A stretch of DNA of 64,000 nt. Origin: an uncultured Lachnospiraceae bacterium (GTDB taxonomy: Bacteria > Bacillota > Clostridia > Lachnospirales > Lachnospiraceae). Where the stretch lies: the NCBI GenBank assembly GCA_910578405.1, contig CAJTQO010000016.1, forward strand, positions 1-64,000, written 5' to 3'. Below, piece by piece: positions 1-9,800 of the stretch. The translations under genes and the position numbers were made by a program. Each line of letters opens with the position of its first letter. The first letter of the stretch is position 1. The notes under the pieces were generated by a model. It was not told the DNA's origin and did no database searches. It saw only the letters and a list, made by a program, of their open reading frames with translations.

Positions 1-1865
1 ACCTCAACCTTCATAATAGGCTCTAACAGAACCGGATTTCCTTTCTTCATAGCTTCCTTGAATGCCATGGAACCGGCAATATGGAATGCCATTTCGGAGG
101 AATCGACTTCATGGTAAGAACCGTCGTATACATTGGCGTGTACGCCCAGTACCGGGAAACCGCCGAGGATACCGGCCCTTGCAGCCTCTTCGATGCCTTC
201 GCCCACCGCCGGGATATATTCCTTGGGAATTGCGCCGCCGACAACGGAAGTTTCGAATTTAAAGGTTTCCTCACCGTTCGGGTCCATAGGCTCGAATTTA
301 ACTTTACAATGTCCGTACTGCCCACGTCCGCCGGACTGTTTTGCATATTTGTATTCCTGGTCCACAGGTTTTGTAAACGTCTCCTTATAAGCAACCTGAG
401 GCGCGCCCACATTTGCCTCTACCTTGAATTCACGCAGAAGCCTGTCTACGATAATTTCAAGATGCAGCTCGCCCATGCCTGCGATAATCGTCTGTCCTGT
501 TTCCTGGTCCGTATGCGCGCGGAACGTCGGATCTTCTTCCGCCAATTTCGCCAGCGCCTCACCCATTTTGCCCTGTCCGGCCTTTGTCTTTGGCTCAATT
601 GCCAGCTCAATAACCGGCTCAGGGAATTCCATGGACTCCAGAATTACCGGATGCTGGTCGTCACAGATGGTATCGCCTGTCGTTGTGAACTTAAACCCTA
701 CTGCCGCCGCGATATCGCCGGAGTACACTTTATCTAATTCCGCCCGCTTATTCGCATGCATCTGCAGGATACGCCCTACACGCTCTTTCTTATCCTTTGT
801 AGCATTCAATACATAAGAACCGGAGTTCATCGTACCGGAATATACCCGGAAGAATGCCAGCTTCCCGACAAACGGGTCAGCCATAATCTTAAATGCCAGC
901 GCAGAGAACGGCTCATCGTCCGATGAATGCCTTTCCACTTCATTCCCTTCCAAATCCACCCCTTTAATTGCCGGGATGTCCGTAGGAGCAGGCATAAATT
1001 TCAAAATCGCATCCAGAAGCTTCTGTACGCCCTTATTCCTGTAAGCAGTGCCACAGCATACCGGAATCGCCGTGCATTCGCATGTGCCTTTCCGCAACGC
1101 CGCCTGCAGTTGCTCAGCCGTAGGCTCTTCCCCTTCCAGATACATCTCCATCAGATCGTCGTCCAACTCACTGATTTTTTCCACTAACTCTGTACGGTAA
1201 AGTTCGGCCTCATCCTTCATATCGTCCGGAATGTCAACGATGGAAATGTCCTCACCCTTCTCGTCATTGTAAATATACGCTTTCATTTCAAATAAATCAA
1301 TGATGCCCTGAAAACCATCTTCTTTGCCGATAGGCAATTGGATACAGATAGCGTTCTTCCCAAGTCTGTTCCGAATCTGGTCTACCGCGCCGTAAAAATC
1401 AGCGCCCATAATGTCCATCTTATTGATAAAGGCCATCCTCGGCACATTGTAGGTGTCAGCCTGGCGCCATACGTTTTCCGACTGGGGCTCTACGCCGCCC
1501 TTTGCGCAAAATACGCCGACTGCGCCGTCCAGCACACGGAGTGAACGTTCAACCTCTACCGTAAAGTCAACGTGGCCGGGAGTGTCAATAATGTTGATAC
1601 GGTGTTCCAATGCATCTGCTTTCGGTTTGCAATGTTCCTGTTCCGTCCAGTGACAGGTAGTTGCGGCTGACGTTATTGTAATACCCCTTTCCTGCTCCTG
1701 TTCCATCCAGTCCATGGTCGCAGTACCCTCATGAGTATCACCAATTTTATAATTCACACCGGTATAATACAAAATACGCTCTGTCAGGGTAGTCTTACCT
1801 GCATCAATATGCGCCATGATACCGATGTTCCTGGTTCTCTCTAATGGATATTCTCTTCCAGCCAA
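1..1865 (-). CDS. fusA: Elongation factor G, partial at left edge
   Basis: This is the GTPase that drives translocation of tRNA and mRNA on the ribosome. The reading frame begins at 1865 with TTG (LAGREYPLERTRNIGIMAHID, first residue read as Met) and runs off the left edge after about 621 residues; EF-G is usually near 690-700, so the last domain is missing. The G1 motif AHIDAGKTT and the segment ERGITITSAATT are readable, and the last residues seen are PIMKVE, typical of domain V. The TTG start is chosen because AAGGAGG lies about 8 bases upstream and because the N-terminus matches the family exactly there. It follows rpsG by 14 bases and is co-transcribed with rpsL and rpsG. A start search limited to ATG would miss this gene. 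Confidence 0.97.
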   Translation of the reverse strand, partial: MAGREYPLERTRNIGIMAHIDAGKTTLTERILYYTGVNYKIGDTHEGTATMDWMEQEQERGITITSAATTCHWTEQEHCKPKADALEHRINIIDTPGHVDFTVEVERSLRVLDGAVGVFCAKGGVEPQSENVWRQADTYNVPRMAFINKMDIMGADFYGAVDQIRNRLGKNAICIQLPIGKEDGFQGIIDLFEMKAYIYNDEKGEDISIVDIPDDMKDEAELYRTELVEKISELDDDLMEMYLEGEEPTAEQLQAALRKGTCECTAIPVCCGTAYRNKGVQKLLDAILKFMPAPTDIPAIKGVDLEGNEVERHSSDDEPFSALAFKIMADPFVGKLAFFRVYSGTMNSGSYVLNATKDKKERVGRILQMHANKRAELDKVYSGDIAAAVGFKFTTTGDTICDDQHPVILESMEFPEPVIELAIEPKTKAGQGKMGEALAKLAEEDPTFRAHTDQETGQTIIAGMGELHLEIIVDRLLREFKVEANVGAPQVAYKETFTKPVDQEYKYAKQSGGRGQYGHCKVKFEPMDPNGEETFKFETSVVGGAIPKEYIPAVGEGIEEAARAGILGGFPVLGVHANVYDGSYHEVDSSEMAFHIAGSMAFKEAMKKGNPVLLEPIMKVE

Positions 1866-1879
1866 GGTCCCTTCCTCCT

Positions 1880-2350
1880 TTAGAATCTGTAATGCGCAAA
1901 CGCCTTATTGGCCTCTGCCATCTTGTGCATATCTTCTTTCCTCTTTACGGCCGCGCCTGTATTTTTCGCCGCATCCATGATTTCATTGGCCAACCTGTCC
2001 TGCATCGTCTTCTCACCGCGTTTGCGGGAGAACATAACCAACCAGCGCAGCCCCAGGGCCTGGCGCCTCTCGGCGCGCACTTCAATCGGCACCTGGTAAG
2101 TGGCGCCGCCAATACGTCTAGCCTTCACTTCCAGGACAGGCATGATATTGTTCATCGCCTCTTCAAATACTTCCAGAGCCGGTTTGCCTGACTTTTCCTC
2201 TACTGTTGCAAATGCGCCATATACGATTTTCTGAGCGACGCCCTTCTTACCATCTAACATAATGTTATTGATAAGCTTGGTCACTACCTTGTTCTCGTAT
2301 AAAGGATCTGCCAATACATCTCTCTTCTGAATATGTCCTTTACGTGGCAC
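1880..2350 (-). CDS. rpsG: 30S ribosomal protein S7
   Basis: S7 binds the 3' major domain of 16S rRNA and starts assembly of the 30S head. The protein reads VPRKGHIQKRDVLADPLY from a GTG at 2350 and is 156 residues, the standard bacterial length. An open frame extends 14 codons further upstream, but GTG is preferred because TAAGGAGG lies just before it and the family N-terminus is PRKGH. It lies between rpsL and fusA in the conserved str operon order. The gap to rpsL is about 150 bases with no gene. Confidence 0.97.
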   Translation of the reverse strand: MPRKGHIQKRDVLADPLYENKVVTKLINNIMLDGKKGVAQKIVYGAFATVEEKSGKPALEVFEEAMNNIMPVLEVKARRIGGATYQVPIEVRAERRQALGLRWLVMFSRKRGEKTMQDRLANEIMDAAKNTGAAVKRKEDMHKMAEANKAFAHYRF

Positions 2351-2502
2351 GTTTCTTCCCTCCTTATTAGTTAATAATTCAACGGTACTCACATGTGTCC
2401 TCTAATTCCACATAATGTGTTCGTGCGGTTTTCTATTTTCATACAGAATTCCAACACAAATTAGCTCTGTTTGTGGTACAAATCCCCAAGCCCCTGTGAC
2501 GT

Positions 2503-2922
2503 TTATTTACCAGCCTTAGGTCTTTTAGCGCCGTATTTGGAACGTGCCTGCCTTCTGTTGGCAACGCCAGCCGTATCCAAAGTACCCCTGATCACATGGT
2601 ACCTGGTACCTGGCAAGTCTTTTACCCTGCCGCCCCTGATCAGGACAACGCTGTGTTCCTGCAGGTTATGGCCTTCACCCGGGATATAGCTTGTCACTTC
2701 AATCCCGTTGGAAAGACGTACCCTGGCAATCTTTCTAAGCGCTGAGTTAGGCTTCTTAGGAGTTGCTGTCTTCACAGCCGTGCAAACACCCCTTTTCTGA
2801 GGGGAAGAAGTGTCGATTGCTTTCTTATGGAGGGAGTTCCATCCCTTCTGGAGAGCAGGCGCTGTAGACTTCTTTACCGATGTCTGACGTCCTTTTCTTA
2901 CTAACTGATTAAATGTTGGCAT
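2503..2922 (-). CDS. rpsL: 30S ribosomal protein S12
   Basis: S12 sits at the decoding centre and controls accuracy of codon reading. The 139-residue protein starts MPTFNQLVRKGRQ and contains the conserved TPKKPNSALRK and GGRVKDLPGTRYH segments. Both lysines whose replacement gives streptomycin resistance (in PKKPNS and RVKDLP) are present, so this allele looks wild type for that trait. It is the first gene of the rpsL-rpsG-fusA unit and has its own promoter at 3023-3051, just after the rpoC stop. The start ATG is preceded by AGGAGG. Confidence 0.98.
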   Translation of the reverse strand: MPTFNQLVRKGRQTSVKKSTAPALQKGWNSLHKKAIDTSSPQKRGVCTAVKTATPKKPNSALRKIARVRLSNGIEVTSYIPGEGHNLQEHSVVLIRGGRVKDLPGTRYHVIRGTLDTAGVANRRQARSKYGAKRPKAGK

Positions 2923-2989
2923 TCTGTTTCACCTCCTGTAGTTAAATTTATCCAAAATGCATATGCAGTATGATGAAATGCACTGCATC

Positions 2990-3048
2990 AAAAAAACAAT
3001 GCACCCATATACGCACTTTTAAAGTATAAGTGTTTATAGATGCATTGT
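2990..3048 (-). terminator. Terminator-like hairpin after rpoC
   Basis: On the minus strand an ACAATGCA arm (3041-3048) can pair with TGCATTGT (2996-3003), and a run of seven T follows. Inside the loop a second short stem (CACTT with AAGTG) is possible. The left arm lies within the rpsL promoter, so only RNA coming from rpoC could form the outer stem; RNA started at the rpsL promoter would lack it. Confidence 0.55.
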
Positions 3049-3051
3049 CAA
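3023..3051 (-). promoter_or_regulatory. Promoter of rpsL-rpsG-fusA
   Basis: On the minus strand TTGACA (3046-3051), a 17-base spacer and TATACT (3023-3028) form a near-perfect housekeeping sigma promoter. It is 9 bases after the rpoC stop and about 100 bases before the rpsL start. Confidence 0.85.
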
Positions 3052-3059
3052 TCTTTTTT

Positions 3060-6000
3060 TTAAATTTCTGCGTCGGAAACCGCTCCTGCCAGTTCCCCGT
3101 CCTCCAAAAATTCCTCTTCGTCCTCTTCTAAGCTTAAATCCATCCCAAGCTCCGCATCCGGCTCTTCCTCCAGGCCATCGCCCACCGCGTCCCGCTCTTC
3201 CTCCGTCTCCTCTTGGAAGTCCGCTTCCCCTCCAAGATAATCCTCTTCGTCAAACTGAACGGACTGAAGCAGTTTGTTATCCGTATCTAACATTGTATTA
3301 CGGTAACGCTTCATTCCGGTTCCGGCCGGAATCAGCTTACCGATGATTACGTTCTCCTTCAAGCCAATCAACGGGTCGATTTTCCCTTTGATGGCGGCTT
3401 CCGTAAGAACCTTTGTCGTCTCCTGGAAAGACGCGGCCGAAAGGAAGGAGTTGGTCGCCAAAGCCGCTTTGGTAATCCCCAGCATAACCTGCTTGCCTTC
3501 CGCCGGCTCTTTGCCTGACGCATGAAGCCTTTCATTCATTTCCTCATACTCCAGAATATCCACCAGCGTCCCCGGCAAAAACTCCGCATCGCCGTTATTT
3601 TCAATGCGCACCTTCTTAAGCATCTGGCGCACAATAACCTCGATATGCTTATCGCTGATATCCACGCCCTGCAGACGGTACACCCTCTGCACCTCCCGCA
3701 GCATATAATCCTGTACGGCGCGCACGCCTTTGATTTTTAACAGGTCATGGGGGTTTACGCTTCCTTCCGTCAGCTCATCGCCCGCTTCCAACACTGCGCC
3801 GTCCAGCACTTTAATCCTGGAACCGTAAGGAATCAGGTAGGTCTTGGATTCTCCGTTCTCTTCATTGGTGATTACGATTTCACGCTTTTTCTTTGTATCC
3901 TTAATGGTGGCAATGCCGCCAAATTCCGCAATAATCGCAAGCCCCTTCGGCTTCCTTGCCTCAAAAAGCTCCTCCACACGGGGAAGACCCTGTGTGATAT
4001 CGTCGCCGGCCACGCCGCCCGTATGGAACGTACGCATCGTCAACTGCGTGCCGGGTTCGCCAATTGACTGGGCCGCAATAATCCCTACCGCTTCCCCGAC
4101 CTGCACCGCCTCGCCTGTCGCCATATTGGCGCCATAGCATTTTGCGCAAATCCCGTTGTGGGAACGGCAGCCCAAAATCGTGCGGATCTTCACCTCTTCA
4201 ATAGGCCTTCCCTTGGCGTCCACGCCGGAGCTGATTATCCTTGCCGCACGGCTTGGAGTAATCATATGATTGCGCTTCACGATTAGGTTGCCGTCTTTAT
4301 CCATAATGTCTTCGCAAGTATACCTGCCGTTAATCCTGTCCTTAAGTCCTTCAATGGTTTCTTTGCCGTCCATAAACGCCCGCACAACCATACCCGGAAT
4401 CTCGTCCTTGCCTTCGCAGCAGTCCACTTCCCGGATTATCAGTTCCTGGGAAACGTCCACCATACGTCTGGTCAGGTACCCGGAGTCCGCCGTACGCAGC
4501 GCCGTGTCAGACAGCCCCTTGCGCGCCCCGTGCGCGGACATAAAGTATTCCAATACATCCAGCCCTTCACGGAAATTAGACTTAATGGGCAATTCAATCG
4601 TCCGCCCGGTCGTGTCCGCCATCAGCCCGCGCATGCCCGCCAACTGCTTAATCTGCTGGTTGGAACCACGGGCGCCGGAATCCGCCATCATATAAATATT
4701 GTTGTACTTATCCAGCCCGGACAACAGCACCTCCGTCAATTCCTTATCCGTTTCATTCCATGTCTCCACCACGGCACGGTATCTTTCTTCCTCCGTAATA
4801 AGCCCCCGGCGGAAATTCTGGGAAATCCGGTCTACCGTCGCCTGTGCGTCATCCAACATTTCCTGCTTCTTGGCTGGCACCGTCATATCGGAAATGGAAA
4901 CCGTCATAGCGGCCCGTGTGGAATATTTGTACCCGGTGGACTTAATTAAATCCAGCACTTCCGCCGTCTTGGAAGCCCCATGGGTATTAATTACCCGCTC
5001 CAAAATCTGCTTTAACTGCTTCTTGCCCACATGGAAATCCACTTCCAGCTTCAACAGGTTCTCCGCATCGCTTCTGTCGATAAAGCCAAGATCCTGCGGC
5101 AGAATCTCGTTGAACAGGAAACGTCCCAGCGTAGACTCCACATTGCCGCTTACCCATTCCCCCTTTTCATTCCTCTTGCTTACCCGCACCTTTATCCTGG
5201 AGTGCAATGTGCTAAAGCCATTTTCATAAGCAAGAATCGCTTCATTGACATTCTTATAACATTTCCCTTCCCCTTTTGCCCCCGGCCTTTCCTGGGTCAG
5301 GTAATAAATGCCAAGCACCATATCCTGGGAAGGCACCGCCACCGGCCCGCCGTCAGACGGTTTTAACAGATTGTTAGGGGAAAGCAGCAAAAACCGACAC
5401 TCCGACTGCGCCTCCACGGACAGCGGCAGATGCACCGCCATCTGGTCGCCGTCAAAATCCGCATTAAACGCCGTACATACCAAAGGATGCAGCTTAATGG
5501 CCTTGCCTTCCACCAGAATCGGCTCAAACGCCTGAATCCCAAGCCTATGCAGGGTGGGTGCCCGGTTTAACATAACCGGATGCTCCTTAATCACCTCTTC
5601 CAGCACATCCCATACTTGCGTATCCAACCGTTCCACCAGTTTCTTCGCATTCTTAATATTCTGGGAAATGCTTCTGGACACCAGTTCCTTCATAACAAAA
5701 GGCTTAAAAAGCTCAATTGCCATCTCTTTGGGCAGGCCGCACTGATAAATTTTCAGCTCCGGCCCAACCACGATAACCGAACGCCCGGAATAGTCCACAC
5801 GTTTCCCTAACAGGTTCTGACGGAAACGTCCTGACTTACCCTTTAACATATCGGACAGCGATTTCAGCGCCCGGTTCCCCGGCCCGGTAACGGGACGCCC
5901 TCTCCTACCGTTGTCAATCAGGGCGTCCACCGCTTCCTGTAACATTCTCTTTTCATTGCGCACAATAATATCCGGCGCGCCTAATTCCAACAGCCTTTTC

Positions 6001-6824
6001 AAACGATTGTTCCTGTTAATAATCCTCCGGTACAAATCATTTAAGTCAGAAGTTGCGAAACGTCCGCCGTCCAACTGCACCATAGGCCGCAAATCCGGCG
6101 GGATAACCGGAATGGCGTCCATAATCATCCATTCCGGCTTATTGCCGGATTCCCGGAATGCTTCCACCACTTCCAGCCGCTTAATAATCCTCGCCCGCTT
6201 CTGCCCGGTGGATTCTTTCAGCCCGGTCTTTAACTCCACCGCTTCCGTTTCCAAATCTATGGCTTCCAACAGCTCTTTGATGGCCTCCGCGCCCATGCCC
6301 ACACGGAACCGGTTGCCCCATGTCTCCCTGGCGTCCTGGTACTCCTTCTCAGACAACACCTGCTTGTAGTCCATATCGGTGTCCCCTTCATCCAGCACAA
6401 TATAAGAGGCAAAATACAACACCTTCTCCAACACCCTGGGCGAAAGATCCAAAATCAACCCCATACGGCTGGGGATTCCTTTGAAATACCAGATATGGGA
6501 CACCGGGGCAGCCAGCTCAATATGCCCCATGCGCTCCCGGCGCACGCTGGATTTGGTCACTTCCACCCCACAGCGGTCGCAGACCACGCCTTTATACCGG
6601 ATTTTCTTATATTTCCCGCAGTGGCACTCCCAGTCCTTGCTGGGGCCGAATATCTTTTCGCAGAACAGCCCTTCCCTTTCCGGCTTCAAGGTTCTGTAGT
6701 TAATGGTTTCCGGCTTGGTGACTTCCCCCCTGGACCACTCTCTGATTTTTTCGGGCGATGCTAAACCAATTTTAATTGCATCAAATGTCATTGGTTGATA
6801 AGTTTCCTGTTTTGTTTCTGGCAT
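3060..6824 (-). CDS. rpoC: RNA polymerase beta' subunit
   Basis: This is the largest RNA polymerase subunit and carries the catalytic magnesium loop. From ATG at 6824 (MPETKQETYQPMTFDAIKIGLASP) it has 1254 residues. Visible motifs are the N-terminal zinc site CHCGKYKK ... CDRCG, the catalytic loop NADFDGDQMAVH, the second zinc cluster (CRSHNGICAKCYG) and the trigger-loop region beginning QPGTQLTMRTFHTGG-like (EPGTQLTMRTFHTGG). The last 60 residues are very acidic. The open frame extends 18 codons upstream into the rpoB end, but the family N-terminus and AAAGGGA 9 bases before 6824 favour the later ATG. It follows rpoB by 50 bases. Confidence 0.98.
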   Translation of the reverse strand: MPETKQETYQPMTFDAIKIGLASPEKIREWSRGEVTKPETINYRTLKPEREGLFCEKIFGPSKDWECHCGKYKKIRYKGVVCDRCGVEVTKSSVRRERMGHIELAAPVSHIWYFKGIPSRMGLILDLSPRVLEKVLYFASYIVLDEGDTDMDYKQVLSEKEYQDARETWGNRFRVGMGAEAIKELLEAIDLETEAVELKTGLKESTGQKRARIIKRLEVVEAFRESGNKPEWMIMDAIPVIPPDLRPMVQLDGGRFATSDLNDLYRRIINRNNRLKRLLELGAPDIIVRNEKRMLQEAVDALIDNGRRGRPVTGPGNRALKSLSDMLKGKSGRFRQNLLGKRVDYSGRSVIVVGPELKIYQCGLPKEMAIELFKPFVMKELVSRSISQNIKNAKKLVERLDTQVWDVLEEVIKEHPVMLNRAPTLHRLGIQAFEPILVEGKAIKLHPLVCTAFNADFDGDQMAVHLPLSVEAQSECRFLLLSPNNLLKPSDGGPVAVPSQDMVLGIYYLTQERPGAKGEGKCYKNVNEAILAYENGFSTLHSRIKVRVSKRNEKGEWVSGNVESTLGRFLFNEILPQDLGFIDRSDAENLLKLEVDFHVGKKQLKQILERVINTHGASKTAEVLDLIKSTGYKYSTRAAMTVSISDMTVPAKKQEMLDDAQATVDRISQNFRRGLITEEERYRAVVETWNETDKELTEVLLSGLDKYNNIYMMADSGARGSNQQIKQLAGMRGLMADTTGRTIELPIKSNFREGLDVLEYFMSAHGARKGLSDTALRTADSGYLTRRMVDVSQELIIREVDCCEGKDEIPGMVVRAFMDGKETIEGLKDRINGRYTCEDIMDKDGNLIVKRNHMITPSRAARIISSGVDAKGRPIEEVKIRTILGCRSHNGICAKCYGANMATGEAVQVGEAVGIIAAQSIGEPGTQLTMRTFHTGGVAGDDITQGLPRVEELFEARKPKGLAIIAEFGGIATIKDTKKKREIVITNEENGESKTYLIPYGSRIKVLDGAVLEAGDELTEGSVNPHDLLKIKGVRAVQDYMLREVQRVYRLQGVDISDKHIEVIVRQMLKKVRIENNGDAEFLPGTLVDILEYEEMNERLHASGKEPAEGKQVMLGITKAALATNSFLSAASFQETTKVLTEAAIKGKIDPLIGLKENVIIGKLIPAGTGMKRYRNTMLDTDNKLLQSVQFDEEDYLGGEADFQEETEEERDAVGDGLEEEPDAELGMDLSLEEDEEEFLEDGELAGAVSDAEI

Positions 6825-6874
6825 CTTCACACATCCCTTTCTTTTCGGACTGCTTGCTATCTCTCCAACTGTCA

Positions 6875-9800
6875 TCACTCATCATACACATCCGCAAATT
6901 CGGCCTCATCATCCAGCTCCAGCTCTAACTCATCCTCCTCCATCTCATGGTCGCTGCTGACAAGTTCCCCGCTGTCATCGTCAAATTCCTGCTTCTGGTA
7001 GCCCATATGCCCCAAAGGTTCTTCCTCATAATCATAATTCTTACGGTCGCCTTCCATTTCATAACGGTAATCCGTATCGCCGTAATCTATGGTTTCCACA
7101 ATCTCCACTTCCGTCTGGTCATCCCGCAGCACGCGCACATCCAGGCCAAGTGACTGGAGTTCCTTTAACAATACCTTGAAGGATTCCGGAATGCCCGGCT
7201 CCGGGATATTGTCGCCTTTGATAATCGCTTCATAAGTCTTCACACGCCCTACCACATCATCCGACTTCACGGTCAGTATTTCCTGCAGCGTGTAGGAAGC
7301 GCCATATGCCTCCAAAGCCCATACTTCCATTTCCCCGAAACGCTGTCCGCCAAACTGCGCCTTACCGCCTAACGGCTGCTGCGTCACGAGCGAATAAGGG
7401 CCTGTGGAACGGGCATGGATTTTGTCGTCCACCAGATGATGCAGTTTCAGGTAATGCATATGCCCAATCGTAACCGGGCTGTCAAAATATTCTCCCGTCC
7501 GGCCGTCCCGCAGCCTGACTTTCCCATCCCTGGAAATAGGCACGCCCTTCCAGAGTTCTCTGTGTTCCCTATGCTCATACAGGTAATCCATCACTTCAGG
7601 AAGCAGTTCTTCCTTATGCTTTTGCTCAAACTCTTCCCATTCCAAGTTCACATAATCGTTGGCCAAATCCAACGTATCCATAATGTCCACTTCGTTTGCG
7701 CCGTCAAATACCGGCGTAGCCACATTAAAGCCAAGCGCTTTCGCCGCCAAAGACAAATGAATCTCCAATACCTGTCCAATGTTCATACGGGACGGCACGC
7801 CTAAGGGGTTTAGCACAATGTCCAAAGGCCGCCCGTTTGGCAGGTACGGCATATCCTCCACCGGAAGCACGCGGGAAACCACACCCTTGTTCCCATGGCG
7901 CCCTGCCATCTTGTCGCCCACGGAAATCTTCCTTTTCTGAGCGATATAAATGCGCACAGCCTGGTTTACGCCAGGCGAAAGCTCATCGCCGTTGTCCCTG
8001 GTAAATACTTTCGCATCCACTACAATTCCGTATTCCCCATGGGGCACCTTTAAGGACGTATCCCTGACTTCCCTTGCCTTTTCACCGAAAATCGCGCGTA
8101 ACAGCCGCTCTTCCGCCGTCAGCTCCGTCTCGCCCTTCGGGGTCACTTTCCCAACCAGGATATCTCCGGCGCGCACCTCCGCGCCGATACGGATAATCCC
8201 ACGGTCATCCAAGTCTTTCAACGCCTCATCGCCCACACCCGGCACATCTCTGGTGATTTCTTCCGGCCCAAGCTTCGTATCACGGGCCTCTGCCTCATAT
8301 TCCTCTATATGAACGGAGGTATACACATCCTCCTGTACCAGCCTTTCGCTTAACAGAACGGCGTCCTCATAATTATAGCCTTCCCATGTCATAAAGCCAA
8401 TCAGCGGATTCTTGCCTAACGCCAGCTCCCCTTGCGAAGTGGAAGGGCCGTCTGCAATCACCTCGCCTTTCTCCACATGTTCCCCTTTGAACACTACCGG
8501 CTTTTGGTTATAACAGTTGGACTGGTTGCTGCGGGAGAATTTCGTCAGACAGTATTCATCCCTTTCGCCGCTGTCATATGTCATTTTAATAATTCTGGAC
8601 GAAACGTAATCTATCGTCCCCGACTTCCTGGCCACCACGCACACCCCGGAGTCCACGGCCGCTTTCGGCTCCATGCCGGTGCCTACCGCCGGGGCTTCCG
8701 TCGTCAGCAGCGGCACTGCCTGACGCTGCATGTTGGAGCCCATCAACGCACGGTTCGCATCGTCGTTTTCCAAAAACGGGATAAGCGCCGTCGCCACGGA
8801 AAACACCATCTTTGGCGACACGTCCATATAGTCAAACATTGCTTTCGGATACTCGGAAGTTTCTTCCCTGTAACGGCCGGACACCGTGTTCTTTACAAAA
8901 TGCCCGTCAGCGTCCAGCGCCTCATTAGCCTGGGCTACATGGTAATTGTCCTCTTCGTCCGCCGTCATATAGACCACTTCCTCCGTTACCCGCGGGTTCG
9001 CCGGGTCGGATTTGTCAATCTTACGGTACGGCGCCTCCACAAAACCGTATTCGTTAATCCGCGCATAGCTTGCCAATGAATTGATTAAGCCAATGTTCGG
9101 GCCTTCCGGCGTCTCAATGGGACACATCCTTCCGTAGTGGGAGTAATGCACGTCACGCACCTCAAACCCTGCCCGATCCCTGGAAAGGCCGCCAGGCCCC
9201 AATGCGGACAAACGCCTTTTGTGAGTCAGCTCGCCCAATGGGTTATTCTGATCCATAAACTGGGACAACTGGGAAGAACCGAAAAACTCCTTCACCGCCG
9301 CCTGCACAGGCTTAATGTTAATCAACACCTGCGGGGAAATCTCATCCATATCATGGGTGGTCATCCTCTCCCGCACCACTCTTTCCATCCTGGACAGACC
9401 AATCCGGTACTGGTTCTGCAAAAGCTCGCCTACCGAACGGATACGACGGTTGCCCAAATGGTCGATATCGTCATCATTCCCGATACCATATTCCAGATGG
9501 ATATTATAATTAATGGAAGCGATAATATCTTCCTTTGTAATATGCTTCGGAATCAGTTCATGCACATTTTTGCGGATAGCCACCGCCAGCCCTTCCGGGT
9601 CTTCGCTGTATTCTTCCAGAATCTGCGCCAGAACCGGATAGTACACCTGCTCCGTAATTCCCAGCTCTTTCGGATTACAGTCCACAAAACTCGTAAGATC
9701 CACCATCATATTGGATAAAACCTTTACGTTTTTCTCTTCCGTCTGAATATATACATAAGGGAGCCCCGCATTCTGGATAGCGTCCGCCAACTCAGCAGTC

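Noticed and set aside
2600..2800. Streptomycin resistance change in rpsL
   Set aside because: Both critical lysines (PKKPNS and RVKDLP) are present.
9200..9300. Rifampicin resistance change in rpoB
   Set aside because: The pocket has the usual residues in QFMDQNNPL, THKRRLSALGPGG.
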